NCBI RefSeq assembly: GCF_001424485.1
Contig: NZ_LMQC01000024.1
Location: forward strand, 62,001 to 126,000
Length of the DNA: 64,000 bases
Origin: Modestobacter sp. Leaf380
GTDB taxonomy: Bacteria > Actinomycetota > Actinomycetes > Mycobacteriales > Geodermatophilaceae
Direction of reading: 5' to 3'
Positions 17,437 through 27,756 of the stretch are shown one piece after another. A program made the translations under genes and the position numbers. Each line of letters opens with the position of its first letter. Position 1 is the first letter of the stretch. The notes beneath the pieces were generated by a model. The model had not been told where the DNA came from and searched no databases. It saw only the letters and a list, made by a program, of their open reading frames with translations.

Positions 17437-18465
17437 TCAGGCGGGCAGCAGCAACGTCGCGTAGAGGGTCAGCCCGGGCCCGAACGCCATCGCGACGACC
17501 GGCCCGTCCACCGGCCCGAGCTCCTCGAGCACCAGCAGCACGGTCGCCGAGGAGCAGTTGCCGTGCTCGGCCAGCACCCGGCGCGACGGCGCGATCTGGT
17601 CCTCGGTGAGCCCCAGCTGGTCGCGCGCGACGTCCAGGATCCGGGGCCCGCCCGGGTGCACCGCCCAGCCGGCGACGTCCTCGACCCGCAGGCCGGCGGT
17701 GTCCAGCAGCTCCTGGACGACGTCGCCCACGTGCCGGGCCAGCACGTCGGGCACCCGCGGCGACAGGCCCATCTTGAAGCCCAGGTCGGTGACGTCCCAG
17801 GTCATGTGGTCGGCGGTCGAGTGGTCGGTGCGGGCGACCGTGCCGGCGACCCGCATGCCGCGCCGGGCGTCGGGCTGCAAGACCACGGCCGTGGCGGCGT
17901 CGCTGAACAGCGCGTGTGCCACCACCTGGGACAGGTCGTTGCGGGCCGGCTGCACGTGCAGGCTGGTCAGCTCGCAGCACAGCAGCACCGCCGGCCGGGA
18001 CCGGGCGACGACGAAGTCGCTGACCGCGGCCAGCCCGGGCAGCGCCGCATAGCAGCCCATGTGCCCCACCAGCAGGCGCTGCAGGCCCGCGGGCATGCCC
18101 AGGTCGCTGGCCAGCCGGATGTCCAGGCCGGGGGTGGCGTACCCGGTGCAGGTGGCGACGGCGAACAGGCCGACGTCACCGGGGGCGAGCCCGGCGGAGT
18201 CCAGCGCCGAGGCCACGGCCTGCTTCCCCAGCGGCAGTGCCTCGTTCACGTAGCGCTCCATCCGGGCGCCGGTGCCCCACTGGGAGAGGTCCTCGTGCAC
18301 GGGGTTGGCCACCGCGTGCCGGGTGGTGACGCCGGAGCCGCGGAACACCCGGCGCGCGGAGCGCAGGTCGGCGTAGTGCTCGGCGAAGAACCCGTCCCAG
18401 ACGTCGTCCTGGGTGTAGGTGGCCGGCAGCGCGTGCCCGGCGCCGGTGATCACGGCGGCGGTCAT
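17437..18465 (-). CDS. Type III polyketide synthase
   Basis: 342 aa thiolase-fold enzyme of the chalcone synthase superfamily. The catalytic triad is visible: Cys138 in HMGCYAALPGL, His270 in AVHPGGPRI, Asn303 in GNCSSATVL. The C-terminal G-F/x-G-P-G loop appears as AFGPGLTL. Such enzymes extend an acyl-CoA starter with malonyl-CoA to resorcinols or pyrones. It follows the methyltransferase gene by 22 bp on the same strand. This pairing is common in actinobacteria and suggests an O- or C-methylated alkyl-phenol/quinone-type product. Starter and product cannot be read from sequence. Confidence 0.92.
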   Translation of the reverse strand: MTAAVITGAGHALPATYTQDDVWDGFFAEHYADLRSARRVFRGSGVTTRHAVANPVHEDLSQWGTGARMERYVNEALPLGKQAVASALDSAGLAPGDVGLFAVATCTGYATPGLDIRLASDLGMPAGLQRLLVGHMGCYAALPGLAAVSDFVVARSRPAVLLCCELTSLHVQPARNDLSQVVAHALFSDAATAVVLQPDARRGMRVAGTVARTDHSTADHMTWDVTDLGFKMGLSPRVPDVLARHVGDVVQELLDTAGLRVEDVAGWAVHPGGPRILDVARDQLGLTEDQIAPSRRVLAEHGNCSSATVLLVLEELGPVDGPVVAMAFGPGLTLYATLLLPA

Positions 18466-18487
18466 CGCGCGGGCGCCAGACGGTTCG

Positions 18488-19258
18488 TCACCGGATCGAC
18501 GGTACGTGCGGCTCGGGGGCCCCGCTGCTGGAACGCTTGCGGCCGTACCCGGCGAAGAGGATCCCGCTCCACCGCATCGTCCGCATCGGCACGACAGGGG
18601 TGCGCCCGCGGCGCCAGGCGACCAGCCCCCGCACCGAGGGCCGCAGGCCGACGAGCCGGAGGTCCAGGCCGAACCGGTCCGCCGCGGCCAGCAACCGGGC
18701 CCGGTCGACGAACAGCGCCGGGTCGTGGATGCCCGGCGGCGGCCCGCCGGGGATGCGCTCCCCGATGCCGACGGCCACCGGCCCGGCCAGCCGGCTGTCG
18801 GCGATCGCGTCGATGACCAGCACGCCTCCGGGCACCAACAGCCGGGCGCACTCCCCGAGCACCGCCACGTCGTCCTCGACGTGCTCCAGGACCTCCCCGC
18901 AGACGACGACGTCGGCGCAGCCGTCGGCCAGCGGCACCTCCAGCACCGAACCGCGCACCGGGCTCACCCCGTGCTCGCGGGCGGTGTGCAGCCCGGCGAC
19001 GCCGATGTCGACGCCCACGTGCCGGTAGCCCAGGCGCTGCACGTGCGGGGCCATCAGGCCGCCGCCGCAGGCCAGGTCGACCAGGACGGCGTCCGGGCGG
19101 GGCGACGGCGGCACGTGCTCAGCGCGCGAGGCGGCCAGCCAGTGCAGCATGGCGAACCCGCCGGTCGGCTCCCACCACGAGTCGGCCAGCTGGTCGTACT
19201 GGGCCGGGTCGTTGCGGGCCAGCTCGGTGCGGGCCGGGTCTGCGCTGGCTGTCGGCAC
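18488..19258 (-). CDS. Class I SAM-dependent methyltransferase, UbiG/UbiE-like
   Basis: 256 aa, GTG start. Residues about 5-30 (NDPAQYDQLADSWWEPTGGFAMLHWL) resemble the start of UbiG-type O-methyltransferases. Motif I is VLVDLACGGGLMAPHV (about 56-71), the acidic ribose-binding residue is in VGVDIG, and motif post-I/II is ADVVVCGEVLEHV. A C-terminal region with conserved Trp/Arg follows. Most likely it methylates the polyketide made by the adjacent type III synthase. It is 9 bp downstream of the DUF3140 gene, so the three are probably one operon. Confidence 0.85.
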   Translation of the reverse strand: MPTASADPARTELARNDPAQYDQLADSWWEPTGGFAMLHWLAASRAEHVPPSPRPDAVLVDLACGGGLMAPHVQRLGYRHVGVDIGVAGLHTAREHGVSPVRGSVLEVPLADGCADVVVCGEVLEHVEDDVAVLGECARLLVPGGVLVIDAIADSRLAGPVAVGIGERIPGGPPPGIHDPALFVDRARLLAAADRFGLDLRLVGLRPSVRGLVAWRRGRTPVVPMRTMRWSGILFAGYGRKRSSSGAPEPHVPSIR

Positions 19259-19267
19259 GGACGGACG

Positions 19268-19609
19268 CTACTTCTTCTTCAGCGGGTCGTGACCCCAGTT
19301 CATCAGCGAGTACCGCCACCGGGAGTCCTCGACCGCCTCCGAGGTGGGCTCCTGCGCCAGGTGCCGTTTCACGTACCCGGTCACCTTCCTCATGTGCGCC
19401 AGGTCGTCGTCGGTGAGGTCACCGGCCTTCGTGTGCAGCAGCTCGACGATCCGCCGGCCGGACTCGTGGCCGGTGGACTCCCCCGACCCGCCGGACTTCT
19501 GCCCGACCGCCTTCGACTCGTCGGTGTCCAGCCAGTGCTCCAGCTCCGACGGCGTCATGTTGACCGCGTCGTGGAAGTCCTCCCGGACCTGCTTGTCGTC
19601 GTCTGCCAC
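19268..19609 (-). CDS. DUF3140 family protein
   Basis: 113 aa. Nearly all of it fits the DUF3140 pattern: FHDAVNMTPSELEHWLDTDES, ESGRRIVELL, DDDLAHMRKVTGYVKRHLAQ, and the terminal WRYSLMNWGHDPLKKK. A small helical, charged protein whose function is not established (some members are labelled DNA-binding without proof, as far as I know). First gene of a probable operon with the methyltransferase and type III PKS; a functional link is not shown. Confidence 0.85.
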   Translation of the reverse strand: MADDDKQVREDFHDAVNMTPSELEHWLDTDESKAVGQKSGGSGESTGHESGRRIVELLHTKAGDLTDDDLAHMRKVTGYVKRHLAQEPTSEAVEDSRWRYSLMNWGHDPLKKK

Positions 19610-19766
19610 GTCGTCCCCTCCGTCGAGTGTCCGTCCGGTCCGACGGGTACCGCACCGCGGTCAGGGGGAAACCGGGTGCCGACCGAGCGAGGCAGCGGCG
19701 CGGCGAGATGCCCGACCAGGTGCTCGACCGGAACACCGGTGAGCCGATGCGCCACCCACCGTCACC

Positions 19767-19787
19767 GGTACCAGTCGTTCTGGTACC
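19767..19787. promoter_or_regulatory. Perfect palindrome in the gap before the glycoside hydrolase gene
   Basis: GGTACCAG TCGTT CTGGTACC, 8-bp arms. It lies in the 395-bp divergent gap 19,610-20,004, between the DUF3140 operon and the hydrolase. It could be an operator for either side. Nothing else was recognised in the gap. Confidence 0.45.
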
Positions 19788-20004
19788 GCCGCGTTCTCGC
19801 GACTGTTTTCGCCCGGTTTTCTGCCCACTCCACCGCGCCACACCCGAGGTCCGGTCCGACTCGAGGGTTCCCAGCAGGCATTCCCCAGGACGCCTTGACG
19901 GTGACTCAACCCACACAGCAGGGTCACAGACGGCAATGACGCAATCGGTTTCGGTCACCCCGGCACAGCTCCGCGGGGCCCGGCCACCACCCTGAGGAGA
20001 GCCC

Positions 20005-21714
20005 GTGCAAAGACGCACGTCCGTCCTGACCGCCCTGGCCCTCGCCGTCGGGCTGGCGGTGACCACCCCCGCGAGCCCCGCCGTCGCGGCCGGCAACACG
20101 CTCACCGTCGACGTGGGCACGGCCGTCCGGCCGGTCACCCACGTCGGCGCCGGCGGCCTCTACTCGGTCGGGTCGGACTCCCGACCCACCACCGAGCAGC
20201 TGCTCCCGCTGAGCGTCAACCAGTTCACCCAGCCGCCGCCCGGCACCACCCACCTGGGCAACGGCGCGACCGAACCCTGCTGCTCGGGGCTCGACGTCGC
20301 CGCCAACATCACCCGGGCCGGCGGCCAGCAGTTCCTGCGCCTGCCCGACGTCTTCCCGACGTTCCCCTACCAGTGGACGTCCTGGGAGGACTGGGAGGGC
20401 AAGGTCCGCCAGATGGTCCAGGCCCGTCTCGCCGCCACGACCACGACGAACATCAACGGCTACGAGCTCTGGAACGAGCCCGACCTGACCTGGCAGCCCG
20501 ACCGGGCCGGGCCGTACCTCGACGGCTGGACCCGCACCCACCGGCTGGTGCGGAGCCTGGACCCGGTCACCCCGATCGTCGGGCCGAGCTTCACGCACTA
20601 CGAGCGGGCCCTGATGGAGCCCTTCCTGCGCCACGCCCGGGACACGAACACCCTGCCCGACGTCGTCGTGTGGCACGAGCTCTACGACATGGGCTGGAAC
20701 GGCCTGGGCGACCGGATCGCCGAGTACCGCTCCATCGAGCGCGAGCTGGGCATCAGCCCCCGTCCCATCTCGATCAACGAGTACGGGTCCCCGGCGCAGG
20801 TCGACATCCCCAGCGCCGCCGTGCACTGGCTGTCGGTCTTCGAGCGCTACGACGTCCGGGACGCCCAGCGGGCCTACTGGTACGAGGCGGGCACGTTCGA
20901 CGGGCTGTTCACCACCTCCGGGCAGCCCACCGCCTCCTACTGGGCCTACCGCTGGTACGGGTCGATGTCGGGCAACGTCGTGCGCACCACCCCGCAGAGC
21001 TGGCTGGACGGGGTGGCCTCCTACGACGCCAGCCGGCAGGTCGTCACCACCGTCTTCGGCGGCGACTCCGGCAGCAACACCGTGCGGCTGACCGGTCTGG
21101 GGTCCTTCGGCTCCCAGGTCCGGGTGACCCTGGACTCGACGCCGGGCACCGGCCGCAACACCGCGGTCGCCGCCGCCACCCGGGTCTCCTCCACGACGTA
21201 CCCGGTGGTGAACGGCGTGGTGACCGTGCCGGTGCAGGGCATGTCCGCCGAGAGCGCCTACCAGCTCGTCGTCACCCCGGTGAACGGCCCGACGACGCCG
21301 TTCCAGCAGGTGTACGAGGCCGAGAACTCCACCGTCGTCAACGCCGCCACCCGCACCTCCCCGTCGGCCTCCAACGGGGCCTACGTCGGCGGCATCGACG
21401 GCAGCGGTGACGCCCGCCGGGACAGCTTCGTGGACTTCGTGGTGAACGTGCCCGAGGCCCGCTCGTACTCGCTGTCCATCCGCTACGCCAACGGCACCGG
21501 CGCCACGGCCACCCAGTCGCTGGCGACCAACGGCGGCCCGTTCCGGACCGTCAGCTACCCGCCGACCGGCGCGTGGGGCTCCTTCGGTGCAGCGGCGGCG
21601 ACCCAGCAGGTCACCCTGCGGGCCGGCTACAACGTCATCCGCCTGGCGAAGGGCTCCCCCTTCGCCACCGGTGGCACCGGGTTCGCCGAGCTGGACAGCA
21701 TCACCGTCCGCTGA
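20005..21714 (+). CDS. Secreted glycoside hydrolase with C-terminal CBM6/35-type module
   Basis: 569 aa, GTG start with GAGGAG-type site upstream. A Sec signal peptide ends near residue 29 (PAVAA). The catalytic part (about 35-345) shows clan A (TIM-barrel) signatures: GYELWNEPD with E158 as likely acid/base and SINEYGSP with E259 as likely nucleophile, about 100 residues apart. It is closest in feel to GH39/GH79-like enzymes; the family is unsettled. A beta-sandwich linker follows, and from about residue 435 YEAENSTVV... to ELDSITVR is a carbohydrate-binding module of the CBM6/35 kind. Probably acts outside the cell on a plant or microbial polysaccharide. The gene is followed by a strong terminator. 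Confidence 0.82.
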   Translation: MQRRTSVLTALALAVGLAVTTPASPAVAAGNTLTVDVGTAVRPVTHVGAGGLYSVGSDSRPTTEQLLPLSVNQFTQPPPGTTHLGNGATEPCCSGLDVAANITRAGGQQFLRLPDVFPTFPYQWTSWEDWEGKVRQMVQARLAATTTTNINGYELWNEPDLTWQPDRAGPYLDGWTRTHRLVRSLDPVTPIVGPSFTHYERALMEPFLRHARDTNTLPDVVVWHELYDMGWNGLGDRIAEYRSIERELGISPRPISINEYGSPAQVDIPSAAVHWLSVFERYDVRDAQRAYWYEAGTFDGLFTTSGQPTASYWAYRWYGSMSGNVVRTTPQSWLDGVASYDASRQVVTTVFGGDSGSNTVRLTGLGSFGSQVRVTLDSTPGTGRNTAVAAATRVSSTTYPVVNGVVTVPVQGMSAESAYQLVVTPVNGPTTPFQQVYEAENSTVVNAATRTSPSASNGAYVGGIDGSGDARRDSFVDFVVNVPEARSYSLSIRYANGTGATATQSLATNGGPFRTVSYPPTGAWGSFGAAAATQQVTLRAGYNVIRLAKGSPFATGGTGFAELDSITVR

Positions 21715-21727
21715 CGCGACACCCGAC

Positions 21728-21761
21728 GACGGGCCTCTCGACCACGGTCGAGGGGCCCGTC
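21728..21761. terminator. Terminator of the glycoside hydrolase gene
   Basis: 16-bp stem (one G:U-type mismatch) starting GACGGGCC and ending GGCCCGTC with a 2-nt centre. It begins 13 bp after the stop. Confidence 0.8.
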
Positions 21762-21794
21762 CCCGTCGCGACGGACACACCTAGGCTGCCCGGC

Positions 21795-22724
21795 GTGAGC
21801 CAGCCGAGCGTGACCGTCGTGGGCAGCCTCAACGAGGACGTCGTGGTGACCGTGCGACGGCTGCCCGGCCGCGGCGAGACCGTGATCGGCAGCGCCGTCG
21901 AGGTGCTGCCCGGCGGCAAGGGCGCCAACCAGGCCGCCGCCGCGGGCCGGCTCGGCGGGGGCGTGCACATGGTCGGCCGGGTCGGTGACGACGACGCCGG
22001 GGCCCGGCAGCTGGCCGCGCTGACCGATGCCGGCGTGGACGTGACCCGGGTGCACCGCACCGCCGGCGCCCCCACCGGGTCGGCCACCATCCCGGTGGAG
22101 GCCGAGGGCGGGGAGAACCTGATCGTCGTCGTCCCCGGTGCGAACGCCGCCCTGACCGCTGCCGACGTGGACGTCGAGCCCGTGCGCCGGGCCGGGGTCG
22201 TGCTGCTGCAGCTGGAGACCCCGATGCCCACCGTGCTGGCCGCGGCCCGGGCCGCCGAGGGCACGGTGGTGCTCAACCCGGCGCCGGCCCAGCCGCTGCC
22301 GGCGGAGCTGCTCGGCGTGGTCGACGTGCTGGTGCCCAACGAGCACGAGCTGGTGCAGCTGGCCGGGGCGGTGCCCGCGGCCCGCACGCACGCCGAGCTC
22401 GCGGAGCTGGCCCGTGGGCTGGCGGCGCGGTCGGTCGTGGTGACCCTGGGCGGGGACGGCGTCCTGGTGGTCCCGGCCGACGGGCCCGCCGTGCACCAGC
22501 CCCCGCTCGCCGTCGAACCGGTGGACACCACCGGCGCCGGGGACTGCTTCTGCGGCGCGCTGTGCCGGGCGCTGTCCGCCGGGCAGGGGCTGCCCGGGGC
22601 GGTGGGCTACGCGGCGACGGCGGCGGCGCTGTCCACCACCGGTCCCGGGGCGCGGGGCGGCCTGCCCGACGACGACGCCGTCCGCAGCGCGCTGATCCGG
22701 CTGCCCGCCGCCCGCGCCGTCTGA
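21795..22724 (+). CDS. rbsK: Ribokinase (PfkB family)
   Basis: 309 aa from GTG 21,795. PfkB signature 1: GGKGANQAAAAGRLGG (about 38-53). Signature 2 with the catalytic Asp: DTTGAGDCFCGAL (about 246-258). VVGSLNEDVVVTV at the start is the ribokinase-type substrate strand. Phosphorylates ribose (or a similar sugar) to the 5-phosphate with ATP. No ribose transporter is adjacent, so the sugar source is not shown. Confidence 0.88.
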   Translation: MSQPSVTVVGSLNEDVVVTVRRLPGRGETVIGSAVEVLPGGKGANQAAAAGRLGGGVHMVGRVGDDDAGARQLAALTDAGVDVTRVHRTAGAPTGSATIPVEAEGGENLIVVVPGANAALTAADVDVEPVRRAGVVLLQLETPMPTVLAAARAAEGTVVLNPAPAQPLPAELLGVVDVLVPNEHELVQLAGAVPAARTHAELAELARGLAARSVVVTLGGDGVLVVPADGPAVHQPPLAVEPVDTTGAGDCFCGALCRALSAGQGLPGAVGYAATAAALSTTGPGARGGLPDDDAVRSALIRLPAARAV

Positions 22725-22768
22725 GCCCTCGACGGTTGGCCCGCACACCCAGCGGGCAGGGGCAGGGC

Positions 22769-22941
22769 ATGACCGAGACCACGCCCACGCACCCCGAGGA
22801 CCCCGCCGAGGGCGCCGACACCACCAGCACCGACGGGGCCGGCCGCACCCCGCACCCGGACCAGCCCGCCGAGGGCGGCGACCCCGACACCGAGCAGCGC
22901 GCCTCCGACGGGCTGGACCCGGAGAACCGGGTCACCGGCAT

Positions 22942-22945
<4 letters not shown>
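22769..22945 (+). CDS. Small acidic, disordered protein
   Basis: 58 aa, ATG with GGCAGGG upstream. Composed mainly of Asp, Glu, Thr, Pro and Gly, with no hydrophobic core. Its stop codon shares the CTAG tetramer with the stop of the convergent acyl-CoA ligase gene. Similar in character to the small acidic proteins at 39,316 and 39,586. Function unknown. Confidence 0.6.
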
Positions 22946-24567
<1,622 letters not shown>

Positions 24568-24578
24568 GGTCTGGCCTC

Positions 24579-25736
24579 TCAGTAGGACCGGGGCAGCTGG
24601 AGGTCGTGCTGGGCGATGAAGTTCAGGACCATCTCCCGGCTCACCGGGGCGATCCGGGAGAAGCGGGAGGAGGTGATCAGCGCACCGATGCCGGTCTCCT
24701 GGGACAGGCCGGACCCGCCGTGGGTCTGCACCGCGGCGTCCACGGCGTGCACCACGGCCTCGGCGGCGGCGTACTTGGCGCTGTTGGCCGCCGACGCCGC
24801 GTCCGCGCCGGTGTCGATGAGCCAGGCCGCCTTGAGCGTCATCAGCCGGGCCAGCTCGACCTCCACCTGGGCGGCGGCCAGCGGGTGCGAGACGCCCTGG
24901 TGCGCACCGATCGGGGTGCCCCAGACCCGTCGGTCCCGGGCGTAGGCGGCGGCCTTGGCCAGCGCCAGCCGGGCGGTGCCCAGCGAGTAGGCCGCACCCA
25001 TCACCCGCTCGGGGTTGAGCCCGGCGAACAGCTGGGCGATCCCGGCCTCGGGCGAGCCGACGATCGCGTCGGCGGGCAGCCGGACGTCGTCCAGGAAGAG
25101 CTGGAACTGGTGCTCGGGGCTGACCAGCTCCATGGGGATCGGCGTCCTGGACAACCCCGGCGCGTCCACCGGGACGACGAACAGCGCCGGCCGCAGCGTG
25201 CCCTTGGCCGAGTCCGCCAGCTTGGCCACGACGAGCACCGCGTCGGCGACGTCGACACCGCTGATCCACACCTTCTGGCCCGACAGCACCCACTCGTCGC
25301 CGTCCCGGCGGGCCACGGTGGTGATCTCGTGGCTGTTGGAACCGGCGTCGGGCTCGGTGATGGCGAAGGCCATGGTCAGCGACCCGTCGGCGATGCCGGG
25401 CAGCCAGCGGTCGCGCTGCTCGGGGGTGCCGTAGCGGGCGATGATCGTGCCGCAGATGGCCGGGCTGACCACCATCATCAGCAGCGGGCAGCCGGCTGCG
25501 CCGAGCTCCTCCAGCACGATCGACAGCTCGACCATGCCCCCGCCCCCGCCGCCGTGCTCCTCGGGCAGGTTGACCCCGAGGAACCCGGCCTTGCCGGCCT
25601 CGTCCCACAGCGCCCGGGTGGTCCCACCGGTGCGGGACTGCTCCAGGTACCAGGAGTGCCCGTACCGGGAGGCCAGGTCGGCGACCGCCGCGCGCAGGTC
25701 GCGCAGATCGTCGCCCTCGTCGAAGTCCAGCGTCAC
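24579..25736 (-). CDS. Acyl-CoA dehydrogenase
   Basis: 385 aa, GTG start overlapping the previous stop as GTGA. FAD acyl-CoA dehydrogenase fold: FAITEPDAGSNSHEITT (flavin-binding strand), WVLSGQKVWISGV, then the C-terminal four-helix bundle with AVQTHGGSGLSQETGI, where family members bind FAD. The catalytic Glu position is not obvious by eye. Introduces an alpha-beta double bond into an acyl-CoA. One of two dehydrogenases in this operon. Confidence 0.9.
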   Translation of the reverse strand: MTLDFDEGDDLRDLRAAVADLASRYGHSWYLEQSRTGGTTRALWDEAGKAGFLGVNLPEEHGGGGGGMVELSIVLEELGAAGCPLLMMVVSPAICGTIIARYGTPEQRDRWLPGIADGSLTMAFAITEPDAGSNSHEITTVARRDGDEWVLSGQKVWISGVDVADAVLVVAKLADSAKGTLRPALFVVPVDAPGLSRTPIPMELVSPEHQFQLFLDDVRLPADAIVGSPEAGIAQLFAGLNPERVMGAAYSLGTARLALAKAAAYARDRRVWGTPIGAHQGVSHPLAAAQVEVELARLMTLKAAWLIDTGADAASAANSAKYAAAEAVVHAVDAAVQTHGGSGLSQETGIGALITSSRFSRIAPVSREMVLNFIAQHDLQLPRSY

Positions 25737-27682
25737 GTCGTCTCTCCGCTCTCCAGGACGGTGAGGACCGCGCCGGCCTCCACCTGGGCGCCGACGGCCA
25801 CGTCCACGCTGACGACGACGCCGTCGGCGGGTGCGGTCACCGGGTGCTGCATCTTCATCGCCTCGAGCACCAGCAGCCGCTGGCCCGCCGTCACCCGGTC
25901 CCCGACGCCCACGTGGACGGCGACGACGGAGCCGGGCATCGGGGCGACCAGCGATCCCGCGGCGACCGCGGTCGAGGGGTCGGGGAACCGGGGCAGCACC
26001 CGCAGCGCCACCGACCAGCCGTCGCCGTCGACCCACACGTCGTCCCCGTGGACGGCGACGGCCAGCCGCCGTTCGACGCCGTGCACGGCCAGCACCACCT
26101 CGTCGGGCCCGGCCGACACCAGCTCGACGCCCTCGGGGCCCTGCAGGCCGTCGCGGGTGAGCCGGTAGCTGACCTCGGCCGTCTCGAACGCGGTCCGCTG
26201 CGGCTGGGAGGCCACGTTGCGCCAGCCGCTGGGCAGCCCGCCCAGCGCGACGGCGTCCCGGCGTCGGGCGGCGGCGAGCGCGAGCGCGGCGGCCAGCGGG
26301 GCCAGCACGGCCTCCTCCTCGCCGGCCAGCGGCGCGGCGAGCGCATCCAGGCCGTGCCGGTCGAAGAACGCGGTGTCGGTCTCCCCGGCCAGGAACGCCG
26401 GGTGCCGCAGCGAGCGGACCAGCAGGTCGCGGTTGGTGGTCGGGCCGTGCAGCCGGGCCCCGGCGAGCGCCGCCGCGAGCCGGGCGGCGGCCTCGCCCCG
26501 GGTGGGCGCCCAGGCCACGACCTTGGCCAGCATCGGGTCGTAGTGCGTGGACACGACGCTGCCGGCGACCACCCCGGCGTCCACCCGGATGCCGGGGCCC
26601 GGCGGCACCGCGAACGCCGTCCCCGGGACGTCGAAGCCGTGCACCGGCCCGCTGACCGGCCGCCAGTCCTGCGCCGGGTCCTCGGCGTACAGCCGGACCT
26701 CGATCGCGTGCCCGGTCGACGCCGGGGGCTCCGCGGGCAGCCGCTCCCCGGCGGCGATCCGCAGCTGCCAGGCGACCAGGTCCAGGCCGGTGACGCACTC
26801 GGTGACCGGGTGCTCCACCTGCAGCCGGGTGTTGGTCTCCAGGAAGAAGAAGGCCCCGTCGTCCCGGACCAGGAACTCGACCGTGCCGGCCCCGACGTAG
26901 TCGATGGCCCGGGCCGCGGTGACGGCGGCCCCGCTCAGCGCGGCCCGCAGCTCCGGCGTCACGAACGGGGACGGCGTCTCCTCGACCACCTTCTGGTGCC
27001 GGCGCTGCAGCGAGCACTCCCGCTCCCCCAGCGACCAGACGGTGCCGTGCGCGTCGGCCAGCACCTGCACCTCGATGTGCCGGCCGGCCTCGACGTAGGG
27101 CTCCACGAACACCGTGGGGTCGCCGAACGCCGACGCGGCCTCGGCGCGGGCGGTCCCGATCTCGGCGTCCAGGTCGGCCAGCGCGCGCACGACCCGCATC
27201 CCGCGGCCGCCGCCCCCGGCCGAGGCCTTGACCAGCACCGGCAGGTCGGCCTCGGTGACCTCGTCCAGCTGCAGCACCGGCACCCCGGCGGCGGCCATCA
27301 GCGCCTTGGCCTCCACCTTGGACCCCATCGCGTCGATCGAGGCGGGCGGCGGGCCGATCCAGGTCAGCCCGGCGTCGAGCACGGCGCGGGCGAAGTCGGC
27401 GTTCTCGGACAGGAACCCGTAGCCCGGGTGCACCGCGTCGGCGCCGGAGGCCTCCGCCGCGGCGATCAGCAGGTCGGCGCGCAGGTAGGTGTCGGCCGGC
27501 GTCGCCCCCGGGAGCCGGACGGACCGGTCCGCCTCGGCCCGGTGCGGGCTGCCGGCGTCCGGGTCGCTGTAGACCGCGACGGTCCCGATGCCCAGCTCCC
27601 GGCAGGTCTGGAACACCCGCCGCGCGATCTCCCCCCGGTTCGCCACCAGCACCCGCGTGACCGGCCCTCCGCGCCCTGGCAT
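25733..27682 (-). CDS. Acyl-CoA carboxylase alpha subunit (biotin carboxylase + BCCP)
   Basis: 649 aa from ATG 27,682. Biotin carboxylase domain (about 8-450): VLVANRGEIARRV, ATP loop KASAGGGGRGMRV, ERECSLQRRHQKVVEE, FLETNTRLQVEHPVTE. A middle linker domain follows, then a C-terminal biotinyl domain with LEAMKMQHPV (Lys is the biotin site). It works with the beta subunit encoded upstream to carboxylate a 3-methylcrotonyl- or geranyl-type acyl-CoA. The ATG and a GGGGGA site lie inside the 3' arm of a 22-bp inverted repeat; GTG 27,652 with GGAGGG 12 nt upstream is an alternative start that would still keep the first strand. Confidence 0.9.
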   Translation of the reverse strand: MPGRGGPVTRVLVANRGEIARRVFQTCRELGIGTVAVYSDPDAGSPHRAEADRSVRLPGATPADTYLRADLLIAAAEASGADAVHPGYGFLSENADFARAVLDAGLTWIGPPPASIDAMGSKVEAKALMAAAGVPVLQLDEVTEADLPVLVKASAGGGGRGMRVVRALADLDAEIGTARAEAASAFGDPTVFVEPYVEAGRHIEVQVLADAHGTVWSLGERECSLQRRHQKVVEETPSPFVTPELRAALSGAAVTAARAIDYVGAGTVEFLVRDDGAFFFLETNTRLQVEHPVTECVTGLDLVAWQLRIAAGERLPAEPPASTGHAIEVRLYAEDPAQDWRPVSGPVHGFDVPGTAFAVPPGPGIRVDAGVVAGSVVSTHYDPMLAKVVAWAPTRGEAAARLAAALAGARLHGPTTNRDLLVRSLRHPAFLAGETDTAFFDRHGLDALAAPLAGEEEAVLAPLAAALALAAARRRDAVALGGLPSGWRNVASQPQRTAFETAEVSYRLTRDGLQGPEGVELVSAGPDEVVLAVHGVERRLAVAVHGDDVWVDGDGWSVALRVLPRFPDPSTAVAAGSLVAPMPGSVVAVHVGVGDRVTAGQRLLVLEAMKMQHPVTAPADGVVVSVDVAVGAQVEAGAVLTVLESGETT

Positions 27683-27737
27683 GGGATCCCCCGCATACCG
27701 CTGAGCGCGTGATCCGTATGCGGGGGATCCCATGCCA
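27677..27737. repeat. 22-bp perfect inverted repeat covering the start of the carboxylase alpha gene
   Basis: Arms 27,677-27,698 and 27,716-27,737 are exact reverse complements with a 17-nt spacer; each contains GGGATCCCCCGCATAC or its complement. On the minus-strand mRNA the downstream arm contains the GGGGGA site and ATG of the biotin carboxylase gene, so a folded hairpin would bury both. It fills the only non-overlapping gap among the core operon genes. Confidence 0.85.
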
Positions 27738-27756
27738 TCGCGCGGGGTGGAGGCGG

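Noticed and set aside
17563-18816. 417-aa plus-strand open frame
   Set aside because: Antisense to the type III PKS and methyltransferase genes; repetitive Gln/His/Gly composition typical of shadows.
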